DNA of 64,000 bases, taken from Roseomonas gilardii subsp. gilardii (GTDB lineage Bacteria > Pseudomonadota > Alphaproteobacteria > Acetobacterales > Acetobacteraceae). This document shows, in pieces, positions 23,747 through 32,912 of this stretch. How positions within the stretch are numbered: position 1 is the first letter of the stretch; the number at the start of each line of letters is the position of its first letter. The stretch is from positions 1,724,501 through 1,788,500 of the forward strand of contig NZ_CP095554.1 of NCBI RefSeq assembly GCF_023078375.1, written 5' to 3'. Position numbers and translations under genes: made by a program. Under the pieces are notes generated by a model. It was not told the DNA's origin and did no database searches. It saw nothing but the letters and a program-made list of their open reading frames with translations.

Positions 23747-25465
23747 CTACTCCACCAGGGCGGTGGCGAGCACGCTCTGGCGGAAGTTTTCCTGCGCTTC
23801 GGCGAGCCCGGCATGCACGTCGTCGGCGGCCAGGGTCAGGCTCTCCGACGAGAGCAGCACCCGCAACTGGCTGTCATTCCATTCGCGCGGGCGCCCACGC
23901 TTGGCCAGTCCATGGACCAGGGCGCGTGCCACCCGCATGACCATGCTGCGCTCGGCGATCTCGGTCGCGGCGGCCTGCACCGCCGGGGCGACATCCTCGC
24001 TGTCCTGCCCGCCATCCTGAACGCCGGTCAGCATGGCGGCCATCACCGCCACGGCCGGATAGGTCAGGTTGATGTGGAGCTGGTGGCTCTCTGGATAGTA
24101 GCAGGCGGCGCGGAAGGTCAGCCCGGCATCGGCCACCTCGGCGGCCTCGCGCAGCAGGAACAGGGCCGGCGCGGTCTCGATCACCACCGGGCGCGGGGCC
24201 GGCGGCGCCACCGGCGGGGCGGGGGGTGGCATGTCCTCCGTGCGCGGGCGGGGCGGGCGCCGGCGCGTGACGCCCAGGTTCCGCAGCAGCTCTCCCATCT
24301 CCTGCTGCGCCTCGGCCACCAGGGCGGCGGAGGGTGAACTGCCGGCCAGGATCTCCTTCAGCCAGCCCGGCTGGTGCTCGGCGATGAGGGGGGCGAAGTC
24401 GGCCAGCCGCACCTGCACCTGCGCGCCTCCACGGTAGCGCAGGAACTCCCGGTATCCCTCCGCCTGCACCGGATGGTCCCTGGGCAGTTCCACCAGGATG
24501 GAGACATGCCGCGCCCCCACCGGCACGCCGAAGCTCGGCGCCTCGCGCCGCCACTGCGCGCCGCGCATCGCCGCATAGATCTCGTCGCGGAAGACGATGC
24601 CGGCCATGCCCTCCGCATTCTCCAGACCGGAGGACTGGCTGAGATTGGTCCCCGGCTTGTCCGGGTTCGGGGCGTCATAGGCGTAGTGGATCGCGACGCC
24701 ATCCGGCAGCGCGACGCGCTCGTAATGCGGCAGGGCCGAGAGGCGCCGCTCCAGGCTTCGCAGCGCGTAGCGGGCGGTGACCGGATGGATGCCGGGCTGC
24801 AGCATCACCGCGCCACCGGGCAGGAAGCGGAAATAGCGGCCGCCGATGGTCTCGATGAGCCAGTTGGCCGGGCTGCGCGGATGGCCGTCGAAGGGATCGG
24901 CCACCGTGTCCTGCTCCGCCCGGTTGCCGAGCAGCACCACCTCGGTCCAGTCGCTTCCGGTGTCACGGCCCTCGGCCCGGGCCTGGGCGGTGACCTCGAC
25001 GATCTCGGTCAGCCGCCCGTCGGGGCCAGGCTGGTGCAGGCGCCCATAGGTGCCGCCCCGCTTGCCCAGCACCACCTCGTGCACCACCCCGTCGCGGCAG
25101 GAGCGGTAGCGCATCCCATGCTGGTTGGAGGGCAGGGAGGCCACCTTGGCGCCCATGCCGAAATTGGCATCGAGCCCGTTCACCTTGTTGATCGAGGCGG
25201 CGATGTCGCACATCCGGTAGAGTTCCGCCGCGGTCAGCCCCCGCCCGGCATTCCAAAGGGCCAGCTTGCGGGCCCCGTCGATGGTCAGGGCGGAGAATTC
25301 CACGCGCCGCTCCCCGTCCGGCGCGCTCTGGGCGGCCTCCAGCGCGTTCTGCAGCAGCTCCCGGATCATCATCGATTTCGGGCACCGCTCGATCATGGCC
25401 GCGACCAGGAAGTCTTCGTTGCCGACCCGCAGCCTCGTGATGGTGCTCATCTCAGCCATACCCAC
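23747..25465 (-). CDS. Stand-alone GHKL-type ATP-binding protein
   Basis: The 572-residue protein has an N-terminal GHKL ATPase fold like MutL, Hsp90 or MORC: N-box ELLQNALEAAQ near residue 37, a G1 box NAGRGL near residue 72 and a G2 box NFGMGAKVAS near residue 102. In G1 the usual Asp of DxGxG is Asn (WNAGRG). A middle region with IHYAYDAPNPDKPGTNLSQ and a Pro-rich linker (residues about 408-425: RRRPPRPRTEDMPPPAPP...) precede a C-terminal alpha-helical domain. No histidine-kinase, MutL or topoisomerase domain is present. The partner and role are unknown; chaperone-like or defence-related roles are possible but unsupported. Transcribed after the LysR gene on the same strand, with a 65-base gap. 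Confidence 0.75.
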   Translation of the reverse strand: MGMAEMSTITRLRVGNEDFLVAAMIERCPKSMMIRELLQNALEAAQSAPDGERRVEFSALTIDGARKLALWNAGRGLTAAELYRMCDIAASINKVNGLDANFGMGAKVASLPSNQHGMRYRSCRDGVVHEVVLGKRGGTYGRLHQPGPDGRLTEIVEVTAQARAEGRDTGSDWTEVVLLGNRAEQDTVADPFDGHPRSPANWLIETIGGRYFRFLPGGAVMLQPGIHPVTARYALRSLERRLSALPHYERVALPDGVAIHYAYDAPNPDKPGTNLSQSSGLENAEGMAGIVFRDEIYAAMRGAQWRREAPSFGVPVGARHVSILVELPRDHPVQAEGYREFLRYRGGAQVQVRLADFAPLIAEHQPGWLKEILAGSSPSAALVAEAQQEMGELLRNLGVTRRRPPRPRTEDMPPPAPPVAPPAPRPVVIETAPALFLLREAAEVADAGLTFRAACYYPESHQLHINLTYPAVAVMAAMLTGVQDGGQDSEDVAPAVQAAATEIAERSMVMRVARALVHGLAKRGRPREWNDSQLRVLLSSESLTLAADDVHAGLAEAQENFRQSVLATALVE

Positions 25466-25530
25466 CTATGGTTGCTGCGACGCATCATACACGGAAGGGT
25501 TGTGGGTATCGAGGGTTGATTCAATCCTTG

Positions 25531-26463
25531 TTAACCAATGTCCCTTGGTTGCAGAAAAACATCCCCGTCCGGTGGCAACTGGGCCAGGAAGCGCAGCTTC
25601 AGGGGCGAGGTATCGGCCGGGCGGTGCACGATGGCGAGGTCGGTATGGGCCTCGGCCTCCTTCAGCTCCAGAAGGGCCACCCCCGCCATCCCGACCCGGC
25701 GCAGGACCGCCGGCACCAGGCTGACCCCGAAGCCGGCGGCCACCAGCCCCAGGATGCTGGTGGCGTTGTTCACCCGCAACTCGATCCGGGGCGTGAACCC
25801 GGCCTCCCGGCAGAGCTGCCAGAGCCGGTGGCCCAGCCCCATGCCATGCGGGTCGCGCAGGGCAACGAAGGTCTGTTCGGCCAGTTCCGCCAAGGGCAGC
25901 GGGTGTGGCAGGCGCTCCGCCAGGGAAAGCGGCACGGCGGCCAGCAGCGCATCCCGGCTGAAATGCCGGGCGCGGTAGTCCGGGGGCAGGCTCCCCACCG
26001 GCTCCCGCACCACGGCCAGGTCGAGACGGCGCTGTTCCAGGGCCGGCAACTGGTCCTGCACCGAGATTTCCTGCAGGTCGATCCGCGCATCGGGCACGGA
26101 GCGGCGGAAGGCGGAAAGCAGGGTCGGCAGTTCCGGCCCCAGCATGGCGGTGTTCACATAGCCGATGCTGATCTCGCCGAGTTCGCCCCGGGCGGCCCGG
26201 CGAGCGACATGCACCGCCCGCGCCTCCTGCTCCAGCGCCGCCACGGCTTCGGGCAGGAAGGCTGCCCCCGCCTCGGTCAGTGCGATGCCGCGCCCGACGC
26301 GGCGCAGCAACCGCGCCCCCACCGATTGTTCCAGGGCCCGGATCTGCTGGCTGAGGGCGGGCTGGGCGATGCCGAGGCGCTCGGCGGCGCGCCCGATATG
26401 CAGATCCCGGGCGGCGGTGACGAAGCATTCGAAACGGCGGTTGGTCATCCCGGGGGCATTCAT
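25531..26463 (-). CDS. LysR-family regulator of pcaHG (PcaQ-like position)
   Basis: This 310-residue regulator has the helix-turn-helix FVTAARDLHIGRAAERLGIAQPALSQQIRALEQSVGARLLRR near residues 14-54 and an effector domain of the CatM/BenM type. It is divergent from pcaHG, so it probably activates protocatechuate cleavage in response to a pathway intermediate. The start may be the ATG at 26448 instead, because the ATG at 26463 overlaps an operator-like palindrome and lacks a ribosome site. Confidence 0.87.
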   Translation of the reverse strand: MNAPGMTNRRFECFVTAARDLHIGRAAERLGIAQPALSQQIRALEQSVGARLLRRVGRGIALTEAGAAFLPEAVAALEQEARAVHVARRAARGELGEISIGYVNTAMLGPELPTLLSAFRRSVPDARIDLQEISVQDQLPALEQRRLDLAVVREPVGSLPPDYRARHFSRDALLAAVPLSLAERLPHPLPLAELAEQTFVALRDPHGMGLGHRLWQLCREAGFTPRIELRVNNATSILGLVAAGFGVSLVPAVLRRVGMAGVALLELKEAEAHTDLAIVHRPADTSPLKLRFLAQLPPDGDVFLQPRDIG

Positions 26464-26478
26464 AACTTATAACTTATG
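26461..26478. promoter_or_regulatory. Operator candidate between the LysR gene and pcaHG
   Basis: CATAACTTATAACTTATG is an imperfect 18-base palindrome (CATAA/TTATG arms) that also holds ATAACTT twice in tandem. It is strikingly AT-rich for this genome and lies in the divergent control region, so it is the likely site for the PcaQ-like regulator. Confidence 0.5.
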
Positions 26479-26488
26479 GATTCCGTGA

Positions 26489-27382
<894 letters not shown>

Positions 27383-27387
27383 GCGCC

Positions 27388-28029
27388 ATGTTCAACGTCA
27401 ACGCCCCGGCCTCCTTCCTCCAGGAAACGCCGTCCCAGACCGCCGGCCCCTATGTGCATATCGGGCTGATCCCGCACCAGGCGGGCTTCGACATCTTCGA
27501 GAAGGACTTCAGCAACACGCTGGTGACGCCCGAGACCCAGGGCGAGCGCATCACCATCGAGGGGCGCGTCATCGACGGCACCGGCTCGATCTGCAAGGAC
27601 ATCCTGCTGGAGATCTGGCAGGCCAATGCCGCCGGCAAGTATGCCCATGAGGCCGACCAGCAGGACAAGCCGGTGGACCCGGCCTTCCGCGGCTGGGGCC
27701 GCACCGGCACCGCCTTCGACACCGGCGTCTATACCTTCGAGACGATCAAGCCCGGCAAGGTCGCCGGCCGCTCGGGCCGGGGCGATATGGCGCCGCACAT
27801 CAACTTCTGGATCGCGGCGCGCGGCATCAATATCGGCCTGAGTACCCGCATGTACTTCTCCGACGAGGAGGAGGCGAACAAGAAGGACCCGGTGCTCAAC
27901 ATCATCGAGCAGGCCGAGCGCCGGAAGACCCTGATCGCCCAGCGTTCCGAGCGTGACGGCAAGGTGGTCTATACCTTCAACATCCGCCTGCAGGGCGGCG
28001 AGGACGAGACCGTCTTCTTCGACGTCTGA
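27388..28029 (+). CDS. pcaG: Protocatechuate 3,4-dioxygenase alpha subunit
   Basis: PcaG is the structural partner of PcaH in the (alpha-beta-Fe) heteromer. The 213-residue protein has the family opening FLQETPSQTAGPYVHIGL, the WQANAAGKYAHE strand that parallels the beta subunit, and DMAPHINFWIAARGINIGLSTRMYF near the end. As expected for alpha subunits, the iron-ligand HxH is replaced (HIN). It is translationally close to pcaH and is followed by a 12-base-pair terminator hairpin. Confidence 0.95.
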   Translation: MFNVNAPASFLQETPSQTAGPYVHIGLIPHQAGFDIFEKDFSNTLVTPETQGERITIEGRVIDGTGSICKDILLEIWQANAAGKYAHEADQQDKPVDPAFRGWGRTGTAFDTGVYTFETIKPGKVAGRSGRGDMAPHINFWIAARGINIGLSTRMYFSDEEEANKKDPVLNIIEQAERRKTLIAQRSERDGKVVYTFNIRLQGGEDETVFFDV

Positions 28030-28035
28030 GGTTCC

Positions 28036-28066
28036 GGGCGGCAGGGCTCCACCGGCCCTGCCGCCC
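28036..28066. terminator. Bidirectional hairpin after pcaG
   Basis: GGGCGGCAGGGC and GCCCTGCCGCCC form a perfect 12-base-pair stem with a 7-base loop, 6 bases after pcaG and 1 base before the end of the convergent small gene. Confidence 0.7.
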
Positions 28067-28067
28067 C

Positions 28068-28280
28068 TCAGTCCTGCCGCTCCGGTCGCGTCACCGAGAG
28101 GTTCACTGCCAGGAGGCGGCCCTGCAGGTGGCGGATCGCCAGCATCGCGGCTTCCGCGACATCGTGGAACGCCATCCGAACGTGCACGATCTGGGCGGCT
28201 CCAGCCTGCTGCAAGGCTTCGTCATGAATCCTCTGCTGTGTCAGGATCGCCTGATTGAGGGTTCGGATGACCAGACGCAT
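28068..28280 (-). CDS. Hypothetical 70-residue protein
   Basis: I do not recognise this protein. It is MRLVIRTLNQAILTQQRIHD... with a basic first strand, a helical middle (DEALQQAGAAQIVHVRMAFHDVAEAAMLAIRHLQ) and the end SVTRPERQD. A GAAGAG ribosome site lies about 7 bases upstream of the ATG. The gene sits between a convergent terminator and an AT-rich upstream stretch with two hairpins, which fits a real short transcript. Possibly a small RNA-binding or regulatory protein, but nothing in the sequence proves it. Confidence 0.5.
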   Translation of the reverse strand: MRLVIRTLNQAILTQQRIHDEALQQAGAAQIVHVRMAFHDVAEAAMLAIRHLQGRLLAVNLSVTRPERQD

Positions 28281-28296
28281 CGTGTCTCTTCAGTAT

Positions 28297-28372
28297 TTCG
28301 CTGTAGCGAATGATCGCGATTTCCAGGCTCAAATCAATATAAATATGTGGGAATCGTCTCTTAAAAAGAGAC
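28297..28372. repeat. AT-rich region with two perfect hairpins
   Basis: TTCGCT-GT-AGCGAA (28297-28310) and GTCTCTT-AAA-AAGAGAC (28356-28372) are perfect inverted repeats in a stretch far more AT-rich than its surroundings. The second has outer GGGA/TCCC matches at 28349 and 28377. They lie upstream of the 70-residue gene and downstream of the aldo/keto reductase gene. They could be its promoter region, a terminator for minus-strand reading, or a small RNA. Confidence 0.5.
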
Positions 28373-28438
28373 CATCTCCCAACGAGACCGGATGGGGAAG
28401 GCCCTTGGGGAAGGCGGCGTGCCTCCCCCGGCCTATCC

Positions 28439-29389
28439 TCAGGGTGCGCTGGCCTTGTCGAGAAGCGCCACATCCTCGGCCGAGAGCTTGAGGGTGGCGG
28501 CCCTGAGCAGGTCCTCCAGCTGTTCCAGCTTCGTGGCGCTGGCGATCGGGGCGGTGACGCCGCCACGATTGGCCAGCCAGGCGATGGCGACCTGGGCCTG
28601 GGTGACGCCATGACGGGCGGAGACCTCATCCAGGGCGCGCAGCACGGCGAGGCCACGGGGGGTCAGGTACTTCTTCACGCCACCGCCGCGCGGGCTCTGC
28701 CCCAGATCCTCCTCGCTGCGGTACTTGCCGGTGAGGAAGCCGGCCGCCAGCGAGAAATAGGTGATCACGCCGATCCCCTCCTCGTAGCAGAGGGGCTGCA
28801 ATTCCTTTTCGAAGCCCTCGCGCTCCATCAGGTTGTAGTGCGGCTGCAGGCTCTCGTAGCGTGGCACGCCCAGCTCGGCGGCGGCCGTCAGGGCCTCCCG
28901 CAGCCGCGCGGCGGAGTAGTTGGAGGCGCCGACGGCGCGCACCTTGCCCTCGGCGATCAGCTCGGCATAGGCGCCCATGGTCTCGGCGAGCGGCGTGTCG
29001 GGATCGTCGAAATGCGACTGGTAGAGGTCGATGTAGTCGGTGCGCAGGCGCTTGAGCGAATGCTCCACCTCCTTCCTGATCCAGGCGCGGCCGAGTCCCT
29101 TGCCCTGGCCCGGCATCTCCCCGCCGACCTTGGTCAGGATCAGCACGTCGTCGCGCCGGCCGCGCCGCTTCAGCCACTGGCCGATGACATTCTCGGACTC
29201 GCCACCGCTATGGCCCGGCGCCCAGTGCGAATAGATGTCGGCCGTGTCGATGGCGTTGAAGCCGGCCTCCACCAGCCGGTCGAGCAGGCGGAAGGAGGTG
29301 GTCTCATCCGCCGTCCAGCCGAAGACATTGCCGCCGAAGACCAGAGGCGGGAGCGTGAGGCCGGATCGGCCGAGCGGGCGTCGTTCCAT
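28439..29389 (-). CDS. Aldo/keto reductase
   Basis: The 316-residue cytosolic oxidoreductase opens MERRPLGRSGLTLPPLVFGGNVFGW and carries the catalytic tetrad region: Asp47 and Tyr52 in NAIDTADIYSHW, a Lys near residue 85 in LTKVGG, and a His in LYQSHFD. The GASNYSAARLREAL strand and the C-terminal IASATKLEQLEDLLRA nucleotide-binding stretch fit the AKR11/YajO-like NADPH branch. The open frame continues upstream without a start that makes sense. It is isolated, so its substrate is unknown. A 260-base gap to the Bug receptor holds no gene I can support. Confidence 0.92.
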   Translation of the reverse strand: MERRPLGRSGLTLPPLVFGGNVFGWTADETTSFRLLDRLVEAGFNAIDTADIYSHWAPGHSGGESENVIGQWLKRRGRRDDVLILTKVGGEMPGQGKGLGRAWIRKEVEHSLKRLRTDYIDLYQSHFDDPDTPLAETMGAYAELIAEGKVRAVGASNYSAARLREALTAAAELGVPRYESLQPHYNLMEREGFEKELQPLCYEEGIGVITYFSLAAGFLTGKYRSEEDLGQSPRGGGVKKYLTPRGLAVLRALDEVSARHGVTQAQVAIAWLANRGGVTAPIASATKLEQLEDLLRAATLKLSAEDVALLDKASAP

Positions 29390-29649
29390 GGTCCTGTCCT
29401 TTCGTCTGCCAGCACTTCCCCACAGCGCCCGCCACCGGCATGGCGCCGTGGCGGATGCCCTGGCCTGCTGCCCCGCCCGACGGGCGCGGGGCGATCGGGG
29501 ATGGCGCGGCCCGTTCCGCGCGGGCAGGGTGCCCAGGCCGGAAGGGCCTTGCGCGCAGCATCTCCCCTGTGGGCCGGCTTGGCCAGAGCGGTTCCGGTCA
29601 CATGGGCGGGCGCCCGGGCAGGCGCCGCGCTTCCTGGGAGCGGCCGGGA

Positions 29650-30639
29650 TCAGCCTTCCAGCTTCACCCCGGTCAGCCGCACCATCTCCTGCCAGCGGGC
29701 GACCTCCTGCTTCTGGAAGGCGGCGAATTCCGCCGGTTCCTGCGGGGCGAGGGTGAAGCCGGCATTCTGCAGCTTCTCGCCCATCGACGGGTCCTGCACC
29801 ACGCCGAGCATGGCCCCGGCGATCCGCTCCACCACCGGCGCGGGGGTCTGCGCCGGGGCGAAGAGGCCGAACCAGGCATCCACGAAGGGCTCGGGCTGCC
29901 CGGTCTCCGCGGCGGTGGGGATGTCGGGGAAGTCCGGCAGGCGGGCCGGGGCGCCGATGGCCAGGGCGCGCAGCTTGCCGTCGCGCACCAGCGGCGCGAC
30001 CGATGGGAAGGTGGCGGTGTAGAAATCCACCACCCCGGTCATCGTGTCGGTCGCCGCCGGGGCGGCCCCGCGATAGGGCACGTGCACCGCCCGCATTCCC
30101 GTGCGCCGCACCAGCGTTTCGCTGATCACATGCGAGGCGGAACCGGCCTGGGAGGAGGCGTAGCTCAGCTCCTCGCGCCGCCCGCGCTCGATCAGCTCCG
30201 CCAGGCTGCGCGAGGGGGAATCCGCCCCGACGACCAGCGCGTGATGGACCGTGCCCAGCCGCGCGACGGGGGTGAAGCTCGTGATGACGTCGTAGGGCAG
30301 GTTCGGCATCATCCACTGGTTGGAGGCATGGGTCTGGTTGTGGCCCAGCACGATGGTGTTGCCGTCGGGCGCGGCGCGGGCCACGGCCTCGCTGCCGATC
30401 ACGCCGCCGGCGCCGGGCTTGTTGTCCACCACCACGACCCGGCCCAGGGCTGGATGCGCGCCCTCGGCCAGGACCCGGGCCAGGATGTCGGTCGGGCCGC
30501 CCGGTGGGGCGGGCACCACGAGATGCAACGGTGCGCCCTGGATCTTGGCCTGACCCTGGGCGCGGGCGGGGCGGGACAGGCTGGCGGCCATGGGGCCGAG
30601 GCCGGCCAGGGCCTGCAAGGTGGTGCGGCGATGGATCAT
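29650..30639 (-). CDS. Tripartite tricarboxylate transporter (Bug) receptor
   Basis: The 329-residue periplasmic receptor has a signal peptide (residues 1-27, ending RPARAQ) and the Bug signatures [49 protein letters not shown] and [17 protein letters not shown]. Bug proteins bind carboxylates or aromatic acids with two bridging waters. No TctA/TctB membrane genes are beside it, as is common for the many orphan Bug proteins in Roseomonas-like genomes. Its likely partner in transport and its ligand are unknown. Confidence 0.92.
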   Translation of the reverse strand: MIHRRTTLQALAGLGPMAASLSRPARAQGQAKIQGAPLHLVVPAPPGGPTDILARVLAEGAHPALGRVVVVDNKPGAGGVIGSEAVARAAPDGNTIVLGHNQTHASNQWMMPNLPYDVITSFTPVARLGTVHHALVVGADSPSRSLAELIERGRREELSYASSQAGSASHVISETLVRRTGMRAVHVPYRGAAPAATDTMTGVVDFYTATFPSVAPLVRDGKLRALAIGAPARLPDFPDIPTAAETGQPEPFVDAWFGLFAPAQTPAPVVERIAGAMLGVVQDPSMGEKLQNAGFTLAPQEPAEFAAFQKQEVARWQEMVRLTGVKLEG

Positions 30640-30841
30640 GGGACGTGTCTCCTCCGCTCCGCAACAGGCCCCCGGCCTCCGCCCGGGTCAAGCCCGGCAG
30701 GTGCCTGCCCCGGGGCGCGCCCGGGGCCGGACGGCAGGCACGGGGCTGCCTTGCGGCGGGACGGGTTACCGGCGCCGGGGGCAGTCTCTACAGGAAACGG
30801 TCCCGCATCCGTTACAACCGCCTTTCCGACGAGTTGCCGCC

Positions 30842-31795
30842 ATGTCCTCCGTCACCCGGCTCTTCCCGCTCTGGGCGGTGATCGCCGCCGCCCTGGCCTA
30901 TCTGTCCCCCTCCGTGTTCCAGCCGGTCGCGCCCTGGGTCACGCTGCTGCTGTCGCTGATCATGTTCGCCATGGGCGTCACCCTGAAGCTGGAGGATTTC
31001 CGCCGGGTGATCACCCGCCCAGCGCCGGTGCTGGCCGGGGTCGGGCTGCACTACCTGATCATGCCGCTGGCCGCCTGGGGCATCGCCCGGCTGCTGCACA
31101 TGCCGCCCGACCTGTCCGCCGGCATGGTGCTGGTGGGCAGCGTGGCGAGCGGCACGGCCTCCACCGTCATGGTCTATCTTTCCCGCGGCGACGTGGCGCT
31201 GGCGGTGACGATCAGCGCGCTCTCCACCGTGGTGGGCGTGGTGGCGACGCCGCTGCTGACCCGGCTCTACGTCTCGGCCGAGATCGCGGTGGACACGCTG
31301 GGCCTGCTGACCAGCATTCTGCAGATCGTCGCCCTGCCCATCGCCGCCGGGCTGGTGGCCAGCCATCTCGTGCCGCGCGTGGTACAGGGGGTGAAGCCGG
31401 TGCTGCCGCTGGTGTCCATGATCGCGATCCTGCTGATCATCGGCGCCGTCGTGGCGGGCACCCGCGACAGCATCGCGGCGGTGGGGCCGGTGGTGATGCT
31501 GGGCGTGGTGCTGCACAACGGCATCGGCCTGCTCGGCGGCTACTGGGGCGGGCGGCTGCTCGGCTTCGAGGAAAGCATCTGCCGCACCCTGGCGCTGGAG
31601 GTGGGGATGCAGAATTCCGGCCTCGCCGCCGCCCTGGGCAAGATCTACTTCTCGCCGCTGGCGGCGCTGCCGGGGGCGCTCTTCTCCGTGTGGCACAACC
31701 TGTCCGGCTCGCTGATCGCGGGCTTCTGGGCCGGGCGCCCGACCGGTGAGCGGGAAGACGGGCCGGACAGGCGCGCCGCCTATACCGGGCACTGA
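30842..31795 (+). CDS. Bile acid:sodium symporter family protein
   Basis: The 317-residue membrane protein has about 9-10 helices and the family motifs [15 protein letters not shown] (near residue 42), [33 protein letters not shown] (near 98-130) and [14 protein letters not shown] (near 258), which hold the two crossover sodium sites. Bacterial members move pantoate-like acids, 2-keto acids or bile acids. The start follows a weak ribosome site 202 bases from the divergent Bug gene. The cargo is not clear. Confidence 0.9.
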   Translation: MSSVTRLFPLWAVIAAALAYLSPSVFQPVAPWVTLLLSLIMFAMGVTLKLEDFRRVITRPAPVLAGVGLHYLIMPLAAWGIARLLHMPPDLSAGMVLVGSVASGTASTVMVYLSRGDVALAVTISALSTVVGVVATPLLTRLYVSAEIAVDTLGLLTSILQIVALPIAAGLVASHLVPRVVQGVKPVLPLVSMIAILLIIGAVVAGTRDSIAAVGPVVMLGVVLHNGIGLLGGYWGGRLLGFEESICRTLALEVGMQNSGLAAALGKIYFSPLAALPGALFSVWHNLSGSLIAGFWAGRPTGEREDGPDRRAAYTGH

Positions 31796-31824
31796 TGCTG
31801 GGACACTGACTCCGGAGGATCGGG

Positions 31825-31849
31825 GCCGGGCGGGTCTTTCCCGCCCGGC
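31825..31849. terminator. Bidirectional hairpin between convergent genes
   Basis: GCCGGGCGGG and CCCGCCCGGC form a perfect 10-base-pair stem with a TCTTT loop, between the symporter gene and the convergent small membrane-protein gene. Confidence 0.7.
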
Positions 31850-31851
31850 GT

Positions 31852-32205
31852 TCAGCCCATCCGCCAGACCTGCCAGAGCGAGCCCAGCGCGCCGGCCAGG
31901 ATCAGGATGAAGCCGCAGTTCCGGTAGAAGCGGAGCATGGTGATCTGTTCCGCCGAGGCCTGCCGCTCCGACAGGCCGGGCCGGCTGTGCCAGCGGGCGG
32001 CGAAGATGTCCCGCCCCCAGCCGGGCACATCCTGCGACAATTCGGCCCGCACGCAGATCAGGCTGGTGATCAGGCCGAGCATCAGCACGGCCGGGAAGCC
32101 CAGTCGGCGGACCAGCAGCAGGCTGGCCCCGATCAGGGCGAGGATACCGATCCAGCCCAGCCCCTGGACGAGCCCGTAAGCCAGCCTGCGCAGGGTCGGC
32201 CTCAT
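31852..32205 (-). CDS. Hypothetical membrane protein
   Basis: The 117-residue protein has two N-terminal hydrophobic helices (about residues 14-32 and 37-52), a soluble loop with RAELSQDVPGWGRDIFAARWHSRPGLSERQAS, and a third helix near 95-115. I do not recognise the family. It ends next to a shared terminator and has a reasonable ribosome site. It is transcribed alone, divergent from mmcB. Confidence 0.65.
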   Translation of the reverse strand: MRPTLRRLAYGLVQGLGWIGILALIGASLLLVRRLGFPAVLMLGLITSLICVRAELSQDVPGWGRDIFAARWHSRPGLSERQASAEQITMLRFYRNCGFILILAGALGSLWQVWRMG

Positions 32206-32353
32206 GACACGCTCCGTACTCCCATCCTCCGCCCGGCGAGGTTAAGGCGGTTCGCCGGAGGGAAGCCAGGAAAGGGCAGGTTTCCTGGCGCGTCCGTGAA
32301 GGCGTGCCACCGGGCGCTTGACTCCACCGGCGTTCTGTCCCCGATTCGTTCTC

Positions 32354-32827
32354 ATGCCGCTCGACCTGTCCGTTCCCGACCGCACTGCCCTGGTCTGCCG
32401 TTCCGCCATGCGCCATTGCGCCCGGCTGGGCTGGGCGCCTGTGCTGGAAGTGCCGATCCCCTGCGGGCGCAGGCTCGACATCATGGCCCTGACGCCGGAG
32501 GGGCAATTGAACGCCATCGAGGTGAAGAGCGGGCCACGCGATTTCCTCTCCGACGCGAAATGGCCGGAATACCTGGAATGGTGCGACCGGTTGTTCTTCG
32601 CCGTGGATTGCGACTTTCCGCATGAGCTCATCCCGGAGGAAGTCGGCCTCTGGTGCACCGACGGCTACGAGACGGCGGTGCTGCGCGAGGCGCCGCACCG
32701 TCCCCTGGCCCCGGCGCGGCGCAAGTCGCTGCTGCACCGCTATGCCGTGATCGCCGCCGGGCGCCTGGCAGCGGTCTGCGACCCGCTGGGGGCGCAGGAG
32801 ATGCGGGCGGCCCTCCGCTGCGAATGA
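32354..32827 (+). CDS. mmcB: MmcB family DNA repair protein
   Basis: The 157-residue protein matches MmcB, an alphaproteobacterial mitomycin-C-resistance factor with a PD-(D/E)xK nuclease-like fold. Acidic and basic residues fit the active site: Glu32 (LEVPIPCG), Asp42 (RRLDIMAL), Glu56 and Lys58 (AIEVKSG). The trailing motifs LIPEEVGL, LREAPHRPLAPARRKSLLHRYA are typical of the family. The ATG at 32354 is chosen; a 12-codon upstream extension looks non-coding. A hairpin follows the stop. Confidence 0.88.
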   Translation: MPLDLSVPDRTALVCRSAMRHCARLGWAPVLEVPIPCGRRLDIMALTPEGQLNAIEVKSGPRDFLSDAKWPEYLEWCDRLFFAVDCDFPHELIPEEVGLWCTDGYETAVLREAPHRPLAPARRKSLLHRYAVIAAGRLAAVCDPLGAQEMRAALRCE

Positions 32828-32833
32828 TGGGAC

Positions 32834-32855
32834 GGGCGGCCTCCGCTGGCCGCCC
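32834..32855 (+). terminator. Hairpin after mmcB
   Basis: GGGCGGCC and GGCCGCCC form a perfect 8-base-pair stem with a 6-base loop, 6 bases after the mmcB stop. Flanking GATGG/CCATC can extend it past a bulge. Confidence 0.55.
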
Positions 32856-32912
32856 CATCGGGGCGCTCCCGGCCTGCCCCTGAAACGCGCCGGGTGAGCC
32901 GGGAGCCGTCCG

